From Prosopocoilus inquinatus (taxonomy: Eukaryota > Arthropoda > Insecta > Coleoptera > Lucanidae), in the NCBI GenBank assembly GCA_036172665.1, contig CM069877.1:14714501-14778500 (forward strand): DNA of 64,000 nucleotides, read 5' to 3'. The notes below the pieces were generated by a model. The model saw nothing but the letters and a program-made list of their open reading frames with translations, was not told the origin of the DNA and ran no database searches. Shown here piece by piece: positions 43,537-54,988 of this stretch (its first letter is position 1; the number at the start of each line of letters is the position of its first letter). Position numbers and translations under genes: made by a program.

Positions 43537-45036
43537 GACAAAGCAAAGATCAAGCGAACAAAGTCATATTCAGATCTGGCTGTCTCTTAACCTTTAAAAC
43601 TATTGCTTTATGTCACGTGATGGCTTGGGCTAGCCCGGAATTCGTTAGAATTCTTAGAATTCGTTCGAGCTGTAAGCTGTGTTACGAAAACACACGACTA
43701 TGACTCCTTTGTCATTCAACGATATTTTCCTTTGTGAATCCAATTCCTTCTGTTACAGTGCAAAATGGAAGCTTTGTCTTTTTTTAACTTGATGCGATAG
43801 CACGACCTAATTTTTTAGTAATTGAATTGGCTTCCGGTTGAAAATGCGCGTCTCGGATTTCTTATACTGCCGACGTGTCGTTCTTATCTGCAGAACTTTC
43901 TTAGGGGCTGCCGCAGGAACCCATTGTGGAAGAACTTCCTCAGGGCTGTTGCTGGTGGTGGCCTTACTGCTGCTTCATTTTAGTTTCTCTATCGCCCCCT
44001 ACAATTAAGCGGGTGGGTCGTGAAGTACGTACAGTAAAATTAATATCTGTCCATTTTATCCGCTTACAATCAGTACATTGTTTTTCTTTTTCTTTAAAAA
44101 TATCTTAGGCCCGGTTAGTGAAGACGTAAAATAACTTTAACCCAACCAAAAAAAGGCTTTGAAGATGAGAATAATTTGCAGAGGTCAAAACAAACTTTTA
44201 TTTACTCATCAGATTTTAATTTTATAAAGACAAAGCAAAGATCAAGCGAACAAAGTTATATTCAGATCTGGCTGTCTTTTAACCTTTAAAGCTATTGCTT
44301 TATGTCACGTGATGACTTGGGCTAGCCCGGAATTCTTAGAATTCGTTCGAGCTGTAAGCTGTGTTACGAAAACACACTCGTAGTCGTGTGTTTTCGTAAC
44401 ACAGCTTACAGCTCGAACGAATTCTAAGAATTCCGGGCTAGCCCAAGTCATCACGTGACATAAAGCAATAGCTTTAAAGGTTAAAAGACAGCCAGATCTG
44501 AATATAACTTTGTTCGCTTGATCTTTGCTTTGTCATTCAACGATATTTTCCTTTGTGAATCCAATTCCTTCTGTTACAGTGCAAGATGGAAGCTTTGTCT
44601 TTTTTTAACTTGATGCGATAGCACGACCTAATTTTTTAGTAATTGAATTGGCTTCCTACTGCCGACGTGTCGTTCTTATTTGCAGAACTTTCTTAGGGGC
44701 TGCCGCAGGAACCCATTGCGGAAGAACTTCCTAGGGCTGTTGCTGGTGGTGGTCTTATTGCTGCTTCATTTTAGTTTCTCTATCGCCCCCTACAATTTGG
44801 CGGGTGACTCGTGAAGTACCTAAGGTAAAATTAATTTCTGTCCATTTTATCCGCTTACAGTCAGTACATTACATTTTTCGGGAAGTCTTTCTTTTTGGCA
44901 TTTTCTTTAAAAATATCTTAGGCTAGGTTTGTGTAGGCGTAAAATAACTTTAACCCAACCAAAAGAGGCTTTGAAAATGAGAATAATTTGCAGAGGTCAA
45001 AAAAAACTTTTATTTACTCATCAGATTTTAATTCTG
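43537..45036. repeat. Tandem duplication of a ~690-bp unit
   Basis: Unit 1 (43,537-44,228) consists of segment A (GACAAAGCAAAGATCAAGCG to about 43,713) and segment B (ATTCAACGATATTTTCC to 44,228). Unit 2 (44,229-45,036) repeats A, then an inverted A, then B (from 44,535). B in unit 2 lacks about 30 bp present in unit 1 near 43,838-43,868. The two B segments are very similar, so the duplication is fairly recent. A starts GACAAAG and the unit-1 copy ends CTTTGTC, hinting that A is itself a small inverted-repeat element. Non-coding. Confidence 0.85.
44229..44534. repeat. Perfect palindrome, 149-bp arms, 8-bp spacer
   Basis: Arms 44,229-44,377 and 44,386-44,534 are exact reverse complements by eye; the spacer is TCGTAGTC. 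The arm is segment A of the surrounding duplication, and it differs from the unit-1 copy of A at several positions, whereas the two arms do not differ from each other. That means the inverted copy arose after unit 1 and 2 diverged, or is an assembly or library artefact. Confidence 0.92.
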
Positions 45037-45686
45037 AAATTTCCTGTAGTCCCTGTGGTCCTTAATGTTTTGTAAATGAATTATAAATTTCCAGATGTGT
45101 TAAGTTGATGACAGTTTTCTAAATTCCTTTTTACACTACCTCATTTATTTCACAAGACGTTACAGTTCAAAATTTCGCTCATCAAGTGCCTCCCTGTACA
45201 CGTCTAATTCCAAGAAATGGTCGATTATCTCCAATCAGTACATCGCTTTAAGATCAAATTTGAATCGCATTTTGTACTTAAACAGCTGCGGAGCGGCGCT
45301 TTTGTCAGCTGATTTAAATGGAAGCTACTTCAAATATTTTTGGCCGCGACAAGCTATTAATATCCAACGACACGGCGTATCTGATCCACTTGAAACAGAT
45401 CGCCCGCCGTTTTCGGAGGAATTTCCATTGGGAGTTTTATTGGTTTCTATCTACCTTTTAATTAGCGAACACCTGCGTCGGCCTTCTGTTATCGGCAAAG
45501 TTTAAACGAGTGCCAACAGTTTCAGTTTCATTGTGGACTGGTCACGTGATACGCTGGTGTGAGGAGGGCGGGCGGAAGGTGACGTTTAACGTTACCAAGC
45601 GCATCAATCGGACCGTCAGCTTCCACGTTCAATTTGGGGTACAGTCAAATGGTAACTATTTAATCTGCGTTCGGTTTGTTTGGGAT
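45037..45686. other. Low-copy-looking DNA, no recognised gene
   Basis: An 81-residue frame at 45,260-45,505 and a 60-residue frame at 45,510-45,692 are not recognised. The sequence is non-repetitive and of balanced composition; it was the target of the R1 LINE insertion at its right edge. Confidence 0.35.
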
Positions 45687-45700
45687 AGTTAACATCAACT

Positions 45701-48306
45701 GTCTGTTTTCTTTAATTGTTACACGTCCCCTAATAAATCAATTGCAGAATTCAAAAGATTTCTGGAAAGCATAGAAAACAAGATGATAGCCGCAAATAGA
45801 GAATAATAGTGACTGGCGACTTTAACGCTAGAATGCTGGGCGCGGGAGACAACGTCACGAATCAAAGGGGGGAAATTCTCAAAGAATGGCTAAGCACAAA
45901 TGACCTGGTGATCTTAAACCAAAAGGAACTACCCCCACTTTCCAAAGCTCGCGTGGTAGTTCATACATTGACCTCACCATCGCGACTCAGGGCATCGCTA
46001 GAAATGTTAAAAATTGGAAGATAGCTGAGGGCTTGGAGAGCCTCAGCGACCATAAAATTATTACCTTTGAGGTACAGCAAGACCACGACATGAAGGCTGA
46101 GATGAACAAGTGCAAAGGAAATAAAGGATGGCGAGTTATTCCTCATCACCTTGAAGCGCTCGTCAGGGACTACAAGATCTTGGGAGTCCTGGGACCGGGA
46201 AGAATGATTAAATTCCTCACAGGGCTGTGTAATAGGCACCTTATCAGAAAATCTGATAATCGCTGGAAAAACCCGTCCTACTGGTGGACCGAGGAAATTG
46301 CAAACCTGAGGAAAATTTCAGTTGCGAGTAGAAGGAAAGCGACCCGCCTACAGAGATTAGTAGATGAAAACCTGCGTCTCGACGCCTGGAGGGAATATAG
46401 GCTAGCTAAAACCAACTTAAAGAAAGAGATACGGAGAAGCAAGACGAAATGCTGGGATGACCTCTGAGAAGAACTACAGAACAACGTGTGGGGCAAGGCA
46501 TATAAATTGGTAATTAAAAAATTGAACCTAAAGCCAAGCCAGCAGATGAGCACAGAAAAACTTGAAAACGAGATTCGGAAGCTCTCTCCAGACCAAAGAG
46601 AGGAAGGATGGATTATGGGCAGAAGGAAACCGCAAGAGGTAGAGGATGCTTCCTTTACTGAGGTTGAGCTCATAAAAGCGGTTAGGCGTATCAAGACCGC
46701 TAAGGCACCGGGTCATGACGGTATTCCGGCCGAGGTAGTCAAAGCCACGGCTTTGGCAGTACCGCGGTTGTACCTGGACATGTTCAACAAAACATGGAAG
46801 GAGGGGTGTTTCTCGAGCATGTGGAAGGAGGCAAGGCTAGTGATGATTGAAAATCCAAAGAAAACATTCGCGGAAGAAACTACGTACAGACCGCTATGTC
46901 TCCTGGACGTAATGGGTAAGGTCCTAGAAACCATGATCAAAACCTGGCTCGTTGAGGAACTGGACCAAAATAGCACTACACGAATGTCAACATGGCTTCA
47001 GAGCTGGAAGGTCCACCATGACAGCTCTGAGACAGGTGCAGAGCATGGTCCAGCTAATCAACGAGAAGGCAGACCAAAACAGACATTACAGCGTGTTGGT
47101 AACCCTAGATATACCTTTAACACGTCGTCTTGGAGGGGTATTTCTGCCGCACTGTACAAATGCAAGGTTAGCTACAATATCAGAAAGATAATACACTCGT
47201 ATTTGACTGGAAGAGAAATAGTGACGCATGAAGGAAATAGGGTTACCTTGACATGCGGAGTGCCGCAAGGGTCTGTACTACCCTTTGGAACGTCTTGTAC
47301 CACGAGATATTGGAGACAGAGCTGGGGACGGGGTCCACCTTAATTGCCTATGCGGATGATTTGGCGATAGTGGTCAGTGGAAAGACTGAAACTATACTGG
47401 AGGAGAGAGCGGCAATCGCAGTAGAGGGTCAGTGACAGACTAATGAAGATGAAACTGAACCTAGCTTTTCATAAAACTGAGCTGATGACCCTGACGGGCA
47501 AAAGAAGCAAAAGCCAGCTAAAATACCTAGGAGTTACGATGGATAGAAACATGAAAATGACCACACATGTCAAAAACACGGCGGCAAAGGCGATGAAAAC
47601 ATACGCGGCATTGGCCAGAATCATGCCAAACGTAGGTGGACCCGGCCAGAGGAAGCGGAGGTTACTGGCAATTGTTTCTTCCGTTGTTCTGTATGCGGCC
47701 CCGATTTAGTCTCGAGCAATGAAATACAAGCATTATGAGGCCATGATCGAAAGAGTAAACAGACTCGCGGCAATTAAGGTTGTCTCTGCCTATAGGACTA
47801 TCTCCACTGAGGTCGTTCTAGTAATTGCCGATATTCCACCTATTGCACTACAGGCTAAAGAGCGAGCCAAAATCTACGCTGGCGGCCAAAGCTGCAGGGA
47901 ACAGGCAAGGAAAGAACTATACGAGAAGTGGCAGCAGAGGTGGGCTACATGCGAAGGATGGGCCAAGGTTTTTATAAGGGACGTAGAGGGATGGTGTAGT
48001 AGGAAGGAGGGCGAGGTCGACTACTATATCACACAGGCTATTTCGGGTCACGGCTGTTTTGGCTCTTACCTTTTGGAGTACAAGAAAAGAGAGACTGTAA
48101 GGTGTAAATACTGTGATGAAACAAGCGAAACACCATACCATACGATTTTCAAGTGCCTAAGATGGCATGAGGCACGCTTTCGAGCTGAAACGGAAATAAC
48201 AGTAAACTCCATCGCCCAGCAAATACTAAAGGGACGGACCACACTAAGCAGTATTTTGAGCATGCTGAGAAATATAATGTGCATGAAATGCAAGGAGGAG
48301 TCGTAA
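45701..48306 (+). pseudogene. R1-clade LINE ORF2 (endonuclease-RT), broken
   Basis: In order: endonuclease part with a CYTSPNKSI block near 45,720, VTGDFNARMLGAG (45,812) and SDHKIITFEV (46,045); linker with YWWTEEIANLRK (46,281); RT with FTEVELIKAVRRIKTAKAP, GHDGIPAEVVKA (46,655-46,750), HGFRAGRSTMTAL (46,990), LVTLDI (47,095), VTLTCGVPQGSVL (47,243) and the catalytic AYADDLAIVV (47,346); thumb with LKYLGVTMDRNMK (47,520); C-terminal RTISTEVVLVIADIPPI (47,797) and a CKYCDETSETPYHTIFKC knuckle near 48,100. Lesions: a lost base near 45,808, TGA at 46,465, frame changes near 46,970, 47,110 and 47,275, stops near 47,433 and 47,707. Dead but young-looking. Role: nick the target and copy its RNA there. 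Confidence 0.9.
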
Positions 48307-48737
48307 ACTGAGGAAGGATGATAGTATTTGGGCAGGACAAAGAGAGCAAAGAGGAATGAAAGAGCAGAAGAAGAGGAAAGGAATAGGACACAAGAGGAAA
48401 GGAAGAGGAGGAAAAACCGGACGAGAACGGAGAGAAGGGGAGGAGGATGTGAAAACTAAGAAGAGGAATAAAGAGGAGCAGTAAGAAGGAGAGGAAAGAG
48501 GAGGAGCAAAAGGTAGAGGGCTGGCAGGATAAAAGAGAGACAATGGACAGTTTGATGTCCACAGGGGCAGAGGAAGAAATGCCGAGAGGCGATACCCTCT
48601 GCCCTGAGTGAACAAGAAGAGGAAAGGGGTTTAGTTGGTAGGCGCCCGGCATAGAGTTGGGTGAATCCAACACGTTCGACGCGTAGATTTAGCGTCGGAT
48701 GTCTTTTGAAGATTCCCCGACCTCTCAAAAAAAAAAA
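45701..48737 (+). mobile_element. R1-clade LINE, 5'-truncated, with TSD and poly(A)
   Basis: A 3.04-kb LINE with both insertion boundaries visible. The 13-14-bp duplication GTTAACATCAACT (45,688-45,700) and GTTAACATTAACT (48,738-48,750) brackets it, and 11 A precede the right copy (48,727-48,737). It starts inside the endonuclease and carries RT, C-terminal zinc knuckle and a GA-rich ~430-bp 3' untranslated region (48,307-48,737). The target is not 28S rDNA, so this is a dispersed R1-clade lineage rather than canonical R1. A relative lies at 10.7-13.7 kb. Confidence 0.92.
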
Positions 48738-48750
48738 GTTAACATTAACT

Positions 48751-49808
48751 AGATCGTCTTGATGACCCCCCGTCTCGGTGTCCACGTACCCCTGGAACAC
48801 ATTTTAGTTTTCGGGCAAGGGCCTCAGGAGGCATCGCGTGGGACGGCTAAGGACGGTTTTTACCAATGCTAAATTTAGGTTGAGCTACTGATCTCAGAGT
48901 TTAGTTCACGATTCAGGCTCCCGAGTACTGTCTGCGTCTGGGATTGCATTTTTCTAGTCAGAATGAACTGTGAGTCCTGCCAGCTTTGCTGTAGAATTTT
49001 TGAATTGTACGAAGCAACACCGCATAAGAGGTGGGGGGAGATTCCAAAATAAACCCCACGACATGGTTATTGGCCGAGTTTTGTTGTTGGACGTTTTCGT
49101 ACTTTCATTGTTTATTTAGCCGAATAACTATTGAGATGATCATTTGGTGAATTATAAACGAAAGCGAGCCCGTTTACGTAATTTTCTCGTTCTGATTGCC
49201 ATCTTACAATAAGTTTAGTTTAGAGCATGGTTTACGTTATAGAGTAAACCAAAATTTATTTACGCCCTATTAACCGTTGGATTTATTTGTAACGGTAATT
49301 GCTTGTGTAATTTTATTTGCTTTTATTTATTTAGAGTATAAACTGAAGAGTCCCTTTTTTAATTTTCTGTTCAAATATAAATGGCGCGCGCTTCACGATT
49401 GAGCAGCTGGCATTGTGCCGAAGTTAGTTTCCACGGCACGACATCTTGCTAATAGTCGGGTAGGTGGAAAAGCTTTGATTCTTTTAAGCAATTTACAAAA
49501 TTAAATTGAATGAAAAACTGTCCGAAAAAAATAGAACATGTATTTCGAAACCTGCAGCCCGAAAAAGTCTTGTTCTAAATTGGATCAAATCGCGTACAAG
49601 AAATAAGTTAATCTAAAACGGTCTTCGATATTTGTTATTTCAACAAATTATTTAAAATGACTTCATAGTATGTACTTTCAAAACAGAGATCCTATCCTCT
49701 TCTGTTTAAGGTTTTTTTTTGTTTTTTCATTTCTTTCTTCAAAATAATTTAATGTTCCTGAAGGTGTTCAGATTTAAAAATATGTGAATTACAGCCTGTA
49801 GGTAGAGC
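48751..49808. other. Gene-free DNA
   Basis: No gene. A block GCCTCAGGAGGCATCGCGTGG near 48,820 is GC-rich and self-complementary in part. The rest is AT-rich and unremarkable. Confidence 0.4.
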
Positions 49809-49958
49809 TCTTCGGAATACTAACGGCGTAAAATCTGCATGTCGTAAGAGGCGACCAGAAATATCGTGTAGTCTATACAGCTTCCGCATTAATCTCTCTG
49901 AAACCTTTCATCCTTTGAAATATAGGTACATTTCCTTATGTTCCTTCTCCATCACCAC
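49809..49958 (+). repeat. Dispersed ~145-bp repeat, copy 2
   Basis: Second copy of the repeat at 42,680-42,819, with a ~12-bp insertion near 49,876 (GTCTATACAGC). Same orientation. It ends in CCTTCTCCATCACCAC like copy 1. Confidence 0.65.
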
Positions 49959-52284
49959 GACCTTGAGAGTGTAAAGTTAAAAGAAATACGTGATATGATT
50001 TCCATTATTTTTATTTTGTCCGTTCAACTTTTCGAGAATAAATCAATGTTATTTCATCCTTTCAGTTGAATAAACATGTAAATAATGTTGGTCGATGAAA
50101 TTTACGCCGAAATTGATATCCGCCCGTCCGTCATGTGCGAGAGAAGGAAGGAAGGAAGGGGGAGCGAGTATCGTAAACTTTTTGAAGTAAATTGTTTGGA
50201 ACTACTGCTCCAAGTCATAAAGTCTTTGCTATCTTTTTTCCGCTGCGACATTCGCGCCGAGTTCCGCGCGCCAATAAAAGTCGAAAAAAATCGCCGTTCG
50301 CTTTTTGCGCCGTATTCCCCCCGCATTTTGTCGTTCGTCCCCGGCTTTGGGCGGGACGGGGAAAAAATAGGGGAAAGATGCAAACGTCAAGCATTTCATT
50401 ACTAATTCAACACGCATCCCCGAAATCTCACAATCAGATCGAATTAATTCGGCGCGCTTTCGATCAAATCAACATTAAGAGATGAGAGGGATGGAGGAGG
50501 ACCTTTAAACGTTTCGCTTTATGAAAGAGCTCGATTATCGTAATCAAATTCACAATCAGGATGTAAAAACTCGGTCGTAAAAAAAGGTATAAATAAGTGG
50601 GGGGTCAGAGGGAATAGGGTGTGCATAAGAACAGACTTGATATTATCATCGAACTGCCCGAGGGGGTAGTTCGAGACGCTTGATAACGACGGCGCGCGTT
50701 CCACGCTCGCTCGATTTACTGTTTATTTTTGTCTGGTCAGATGTTAACATCATCAAAATTCTTTTTCATTGTTCTAATTTAGCAACGCGGTAAATTTAAA
50801 TAAGGTGTTTCGAAGAAGAAAGAAAGAAACCGAAGCTGGCCCATTGTGTTGACTTTCCGAAGCGTGAAGAATAAAAACCCGGGGGCCCTAAAAGGCAGCG
50901 GCGGCGGCGGCGGCGGTGGGATCAATAAGGTCCGCACATGACGATATTCATACACGTATACTATAACGTGTATCATCACGCCGAATTAAATAACAATATA
51001 TGCATCCGCCGAATAAAGTTTTATCTGATGTATACGGTACGCTCTCGAACGCAACAGCTTCGCTAATACAATCAATAACGTGCATGCGAACTGAAAATAA
51101 AGTATCACTCAGCCATCGAAATACTTTGTACATAAAACTTTATCGGCACGTGGTTTGAAGTGTATTGTTTCAATTCGGTTCGATTTTATAAGTCTTATTA
51201 TTTCCAGTCGCTGTATTTCATACTGCTTTACGACTACTATTTCGGTGAAACGCGTTTTTGTACTAACCAAAACTTCCTAGTTGCAAAAATAAGTACGCGA
51301 GGAATATTACTAACTTTATCGACAGCCCTCGTATAAAAGAAAAGGTTTCACGTATCGTTTGCTACACGTTTTACTGTTGCGGTCCTTCAAGCATAATCAT
51401 TCATTTCGCTGACGGTCTCGCGCAAAGTTACACAAAAACAGGGGAAGTACAAGGGCGTCGCGTTAACATAACATAAGTTATCATAACGCGCATCAACTGT
51501 AAAAATTAATTCCCCATAAATACAGAATGTAACTTCCCCATTCATACATACACACACTATTTCTCTTTGAATGGCGCATATTAAATTTCATTACGTATCC
51601 GTATCTGTTGTTCCCCGCTGAGTTAGGGCGCGCATAATGGCTTGTATACTGGCTGTGAACATCTTCGCAGAAACTGTTATTTCCTTTGTGCACGACCGAC
51701 GCCGCGGATGCCTCCTCCCTCCTCCACCAACAACATTTTTAATTTGCCGCTCGGCGTGATACGGCGAGAAATAAGGTTTTGGTTAAGTGCAAATCTGTTT
51801 CGTTGTCATATCGGCCAGTAAACTTACGTATTTTCTCCTTCTTTTTTTGTCTCAAATGTTATACCTTACACGTTTCCATAATTATTAGTTTGAATAAGTC
51901 GGCATACACAAAGTGTCTTAAGGATAGCTTATTCGACCAAATTTAGTTACTCATTTAATTTACTTAATTTATTAAAACTTCAGTTATTCCTGGATGCAGG
52001 TTTTGACTTAAGTGCCAAGTATGTTACGAATCAAGAGCGTTCGAAAGTTTGGTGTGAATGTCGGCCTAATGAATCACGTACGCCGGACAGTAATTTGCAT
52101 TGCTTTGATTTTTTTTTTCGCCCCTGCAAAATTCACAATTTAAAGTTTCCTCAACAGCATTATTAATGGAGTCTTCATAAACTGAATTTTTCATTTGTAC
52201 TGTTTGATTAAACACCGGATTCTCTTCTAACAAAGGAATTCGAGATTTAACATTGTATGGATTGCTAAAAGAATTGGAGACAGA
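49959..52284. other. Long low-copy region, candidate regulatory DNA
   Basis: No gene supported; the long overlapping frames at 50,085-50,485 on both strands look like GC-driven chance frames. (CGG)n lies at 50,896-50,920. An inverted pair GCCGAATAAAGTTTTAT (51,008) and ATAAAACTTTATCGGC (51,133) brackets about 110 bp. Across 50,200-51,700 the sequence is non-repetitive, with homeodomain-type and caudal/Abd-B-like words (CCAATAAAAG, GAATTAATTC, CATAATGG). This fits a conserved regulatory block but is unproven. Confidence 0.35.
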
Positions 52285-54175
52285 TGTTACCGTTCAATTT
52301 CTATCCGACCCAGAATCCCCCTGTATATTGTTTCCCATGCAATATTTTCGCAGCCCGCCCCAGCGAACTCTTTGCGTTTCGCCGATTTGCTTTCAAAGTG
52401 ATTCCCCAGTGCTATAAGTTTTCTTGTAAAAGTTAGGATAAGGGAAAATTGGGATTTGAAAGCTAATTTTCGGGCGAATAAATTCTTTATTTAGCATTTT
52501 AGATTTACGCATTATTGCACCATATTTCGAAATCAGCGTCTCCGTCCCCACGAAGGTTGTATAGAAATTGACCCCCCGGTATTTAAGCCCATTGGTCCTC
52601 GTTGACGTAAGATTCTGTAGCGGTTGGTGGAAACATTTCACATCTTTTCTCTTACCCCGTCTCTTTTCCGCTCATCCGCGTGGAGCGATTTCAGAACGCA
52701 ATTGACTCTGATTCTCTCGATGTAACAACACGTCTCGCGTTGGTGTGTCTTTTTGTGTGTGTTTTCGCCCAAAATTTGTGTTGGGGAAATCATCTACAGC
52801 TGTATTGCTGGATTAATTCGTTAAGCAGAGAGAAAATTAATACGCTCGTATTGTCTACGCCTGTCCCCTGCCCCCAGGTTGTTCTGCGAACAGGTGAGTC
52901 CACTCGCTGATTGTTCTGATTCGCTTCGAATGTTTCTATCGCGTATCTTTCTTCCTTACAGGCTTTAGTGGTACCTTTAACTGTAGCATTTCACCTCTTC
53001 TTTTCTCTTACCCCGTCTCGTTTCCACCCACCCGCGCGGAGTGATTTCAGATCTTAATTTACACTGCATCTGTCGACGGAACAACACGTCTCGCGTTGGT
53101 GTATTTTAGTGTGTGTTTTCGCCCAAAGTTTGTGTTGGGGAATTCATCTACAGCTTTATTGCTGGATTACTTCGTTCAGTCGAGAGATTATTAATACGTT
53201 CGTATAGTCTACGCCTGTTCCCCCCAAGTTGCTCTGTGAACAGGTGAGTCCACTCGCTGATGTTTTGATTCGCTTCGAATGTTTCTATCGTGTATCTTTC
53301 TTCTCTACAGGCTTCAACTCTACCTTTACCTTTACCGTCACCCCGTTAACTTTACCGCTGCCCCTTTACTCTTTACGAATACGCTGTATCCGTTGTCTGC
53401 CCCTTCACGGTTATGTGGGCATTGACGTACCTCCCTTGGAGCTTCTTGTTTCGGCGGCAATCGCTGCATTCGCGGGGACGTCGGGCTCGGCGCCTATTCA
53501 CGTCAACCAGAGTCAGAGTTCCCCGGACTCGGATACACCCCGACCTGCGACATGCCCCAGCTCTCTTCCCCTCTCCGCCAGGACGACGTTTGACGCCTCC
53601 GTGGGACGCTTCCACGGCGCATTCAGATCGGAAAAAATTTTTTTAACTTTTACTTTCATTTTTTGATTCCGGAAAAGGCGTGTATACATGCGGTACACTT
53701 CAATTTAACGTAATTCGCCTTACTGGTACATTTTTGCGTGACGCTCTAGTTACATATTTTATCGCTTTTAGTATAAAAACGTGGTTTGTTGCATATAACG
53801 TTAACTTTATGTTTCCATAGCTTTTGCTGTAAGATTAATTATACATGAATTTTATGTTTGTTTGTTTCGCACAAGACGCGTTTGCGTTCTTATTTTAAAC
53901 TTGTCGTCTGTATTTAATATATTTGTCTGTTTGGATTGTTGTTAAATAAAACAAATTATCGCAAATATCCTGGATGAGTCGCGTTTTTCTTAATTTTTCC
54001 CCGCGGTTCCCCATAGCCAAAAAGAAATTAAGTGGCGCCTTTTTCTTTGATTTTATTGTTGTTTGTTAGTAAAGATTTAGTATAAACCCACCCTATCCGA
54101 CTGGGGCTGGCCGGCGACGCCGAAACGTCTGTCACGGCGATCACTTGTAGATACCTAAACAGGTACGTAGCACAG
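52285..54175 (+). repeat. Interspersed repeat family L1R, long copy
   Basis: Starts TGTTACCGTTCAATTTCT like 23,430 and follows it through CTCTTTGCGTTT, TAAGATTCTGTAGCGGTTGG and the terminal CGACGCCGAAACG and TCACGGCGATCACTTGT blocks. It is about 1 kb longer than the 23.4-kb copy because of an internal tandem duplication and an added 3' portion. A 145-residue frame at 53,229-53,666 has a Thr/Pro/Leu-rich start and a Ser/Pro-rich end and is probably not a real protein. AATAAAAC near 53,945 could be a polyadenylation signal. LTR-derived origin is an inference from the TGTTAC start. Confidence 0.6.
52645..53335 (+). repeat. 356-bp tandem duplication with splice-like junctions
   Basis: ACAACACGTCTCGCGT occurs at 52,725 and 53,081, and the units also share TCTTACCCCGTCTC, GTGTGTTTTCGCCCAAA, GTGTTGGGGAA, GAACAGGTGAGTCCACTCGC and CGAATGTTTCTATCG. 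Each unit contains a strong donor-like CAG-GTGAGT (52,889 and 53,241) and an acceptor-like TTTCTTCYYTACAG (about 52,949 and 53,299), so each looks like an exon end followed by a ~60-70-bp intron. Confidence 0.75.
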
Positions 54176-54988
54176 AAAGTGTTTGAAAAGTGGTTATTTG
54201 GATTTCTAGGTCTAATTAAAGTACGAAAAGAATTTACACTTGCTCACTTAATCTGTCGGCCTTTTCTACCCCCGGTCTGCATGTTTTTATAATAAGGAAA
54301 GAGGCAGTGAGAAGGATTTGTATATTGTTACAATAATTTTAAATAAGGGACGTAGTTAGATGTAATTAATATATTAGTAATAATAAATAAAGACTTATAT
54401 GACAGGACACTTACACTGACGCTGTTTTAAAAACTATAGCGTTAGAACTATACGTTCTCTGAAAATATTATTTTCTTATTTTTCTATGTAATTACAATGC
54501 GGGTGTATTTATAGTATTTAAGGAAACGAAGAGGCCCGAAAACGGACGAGGCATACCTTCGTAAACCATTCGTAGGTACAGGTATTCCGCGTGAGAAATT
54601 GATTATGAAATCAACATTGTTTATTTTTAGAACAGCCGAACATCCGGTGTACTAAGAAATTATGAATGTTTATTAAAAATTATGAATGTTTATTTGAACT
54701 TAATAAAATTCGTAAATAATTTCCAGAACATTTTCCTCGTCACAATATCTTTAGGTAAATAACGGCCCTATACTGGCGTTCGAGCGAGAACCCCTAGGAA
54801 CGTACTTTTGGCTTTAAATTCCCAAATCCAGCTACCGAACAAGAAAGTCGTCTTCCAGGGGTGTTAACTAGTAAACCCCGTTTCTTTAGGCAATTTCCTA
54901 AAATTCTCGGCAAATAAGTCTTAAACATTTAGGTAACGTTTTCAATTATAACGAGACCTATAGTTTTTGTGCCAAAACGCCTATTTCT
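54176..54988. other. Gene-free AT-rich DNA
   Basis: No gene or clear repeat. A duplicated AAATTATGAATGTTTATT word lies at about 54,657 and 54,675. Confidence 0.4.

Noticed and set aside
45687..45700. GTTAACATCAACT as part of the LINE
   Set aside because: The near-identical GTTAACATTAACT directly after the poly(A) shows it is the left copy of the target duplication.
48149..48800. Three overlapping minus-strand frames of 114-174 codons, Ser/Leu/Pro/Phe-rich
   Set aside because: They are the complement of the GA-rich 3' region of the R1-clade LINE; biased composition leaves few stops.
50085..50485. Overlapping 62-106-codon frames on both strands
   Set aside because: Several frames and both strands are open at once, which fits composition rather than selection; no family similarity.
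50945..50980. ACGTATACT resembling the start of the Hox microRNA iab-4
   Set aside because: The match stops after nine bases and no matching hairpin arm is present; the local palindrome is a short TACACGTATA-type repeat.
53229..53666. 145-codon frame as a secreted or membrane protein
   Set aside because: It begins in an intron-like part of a duplicated repeat and its hydrophobic Thr/Leu part comes from a CTTTACC-type simple repeat.
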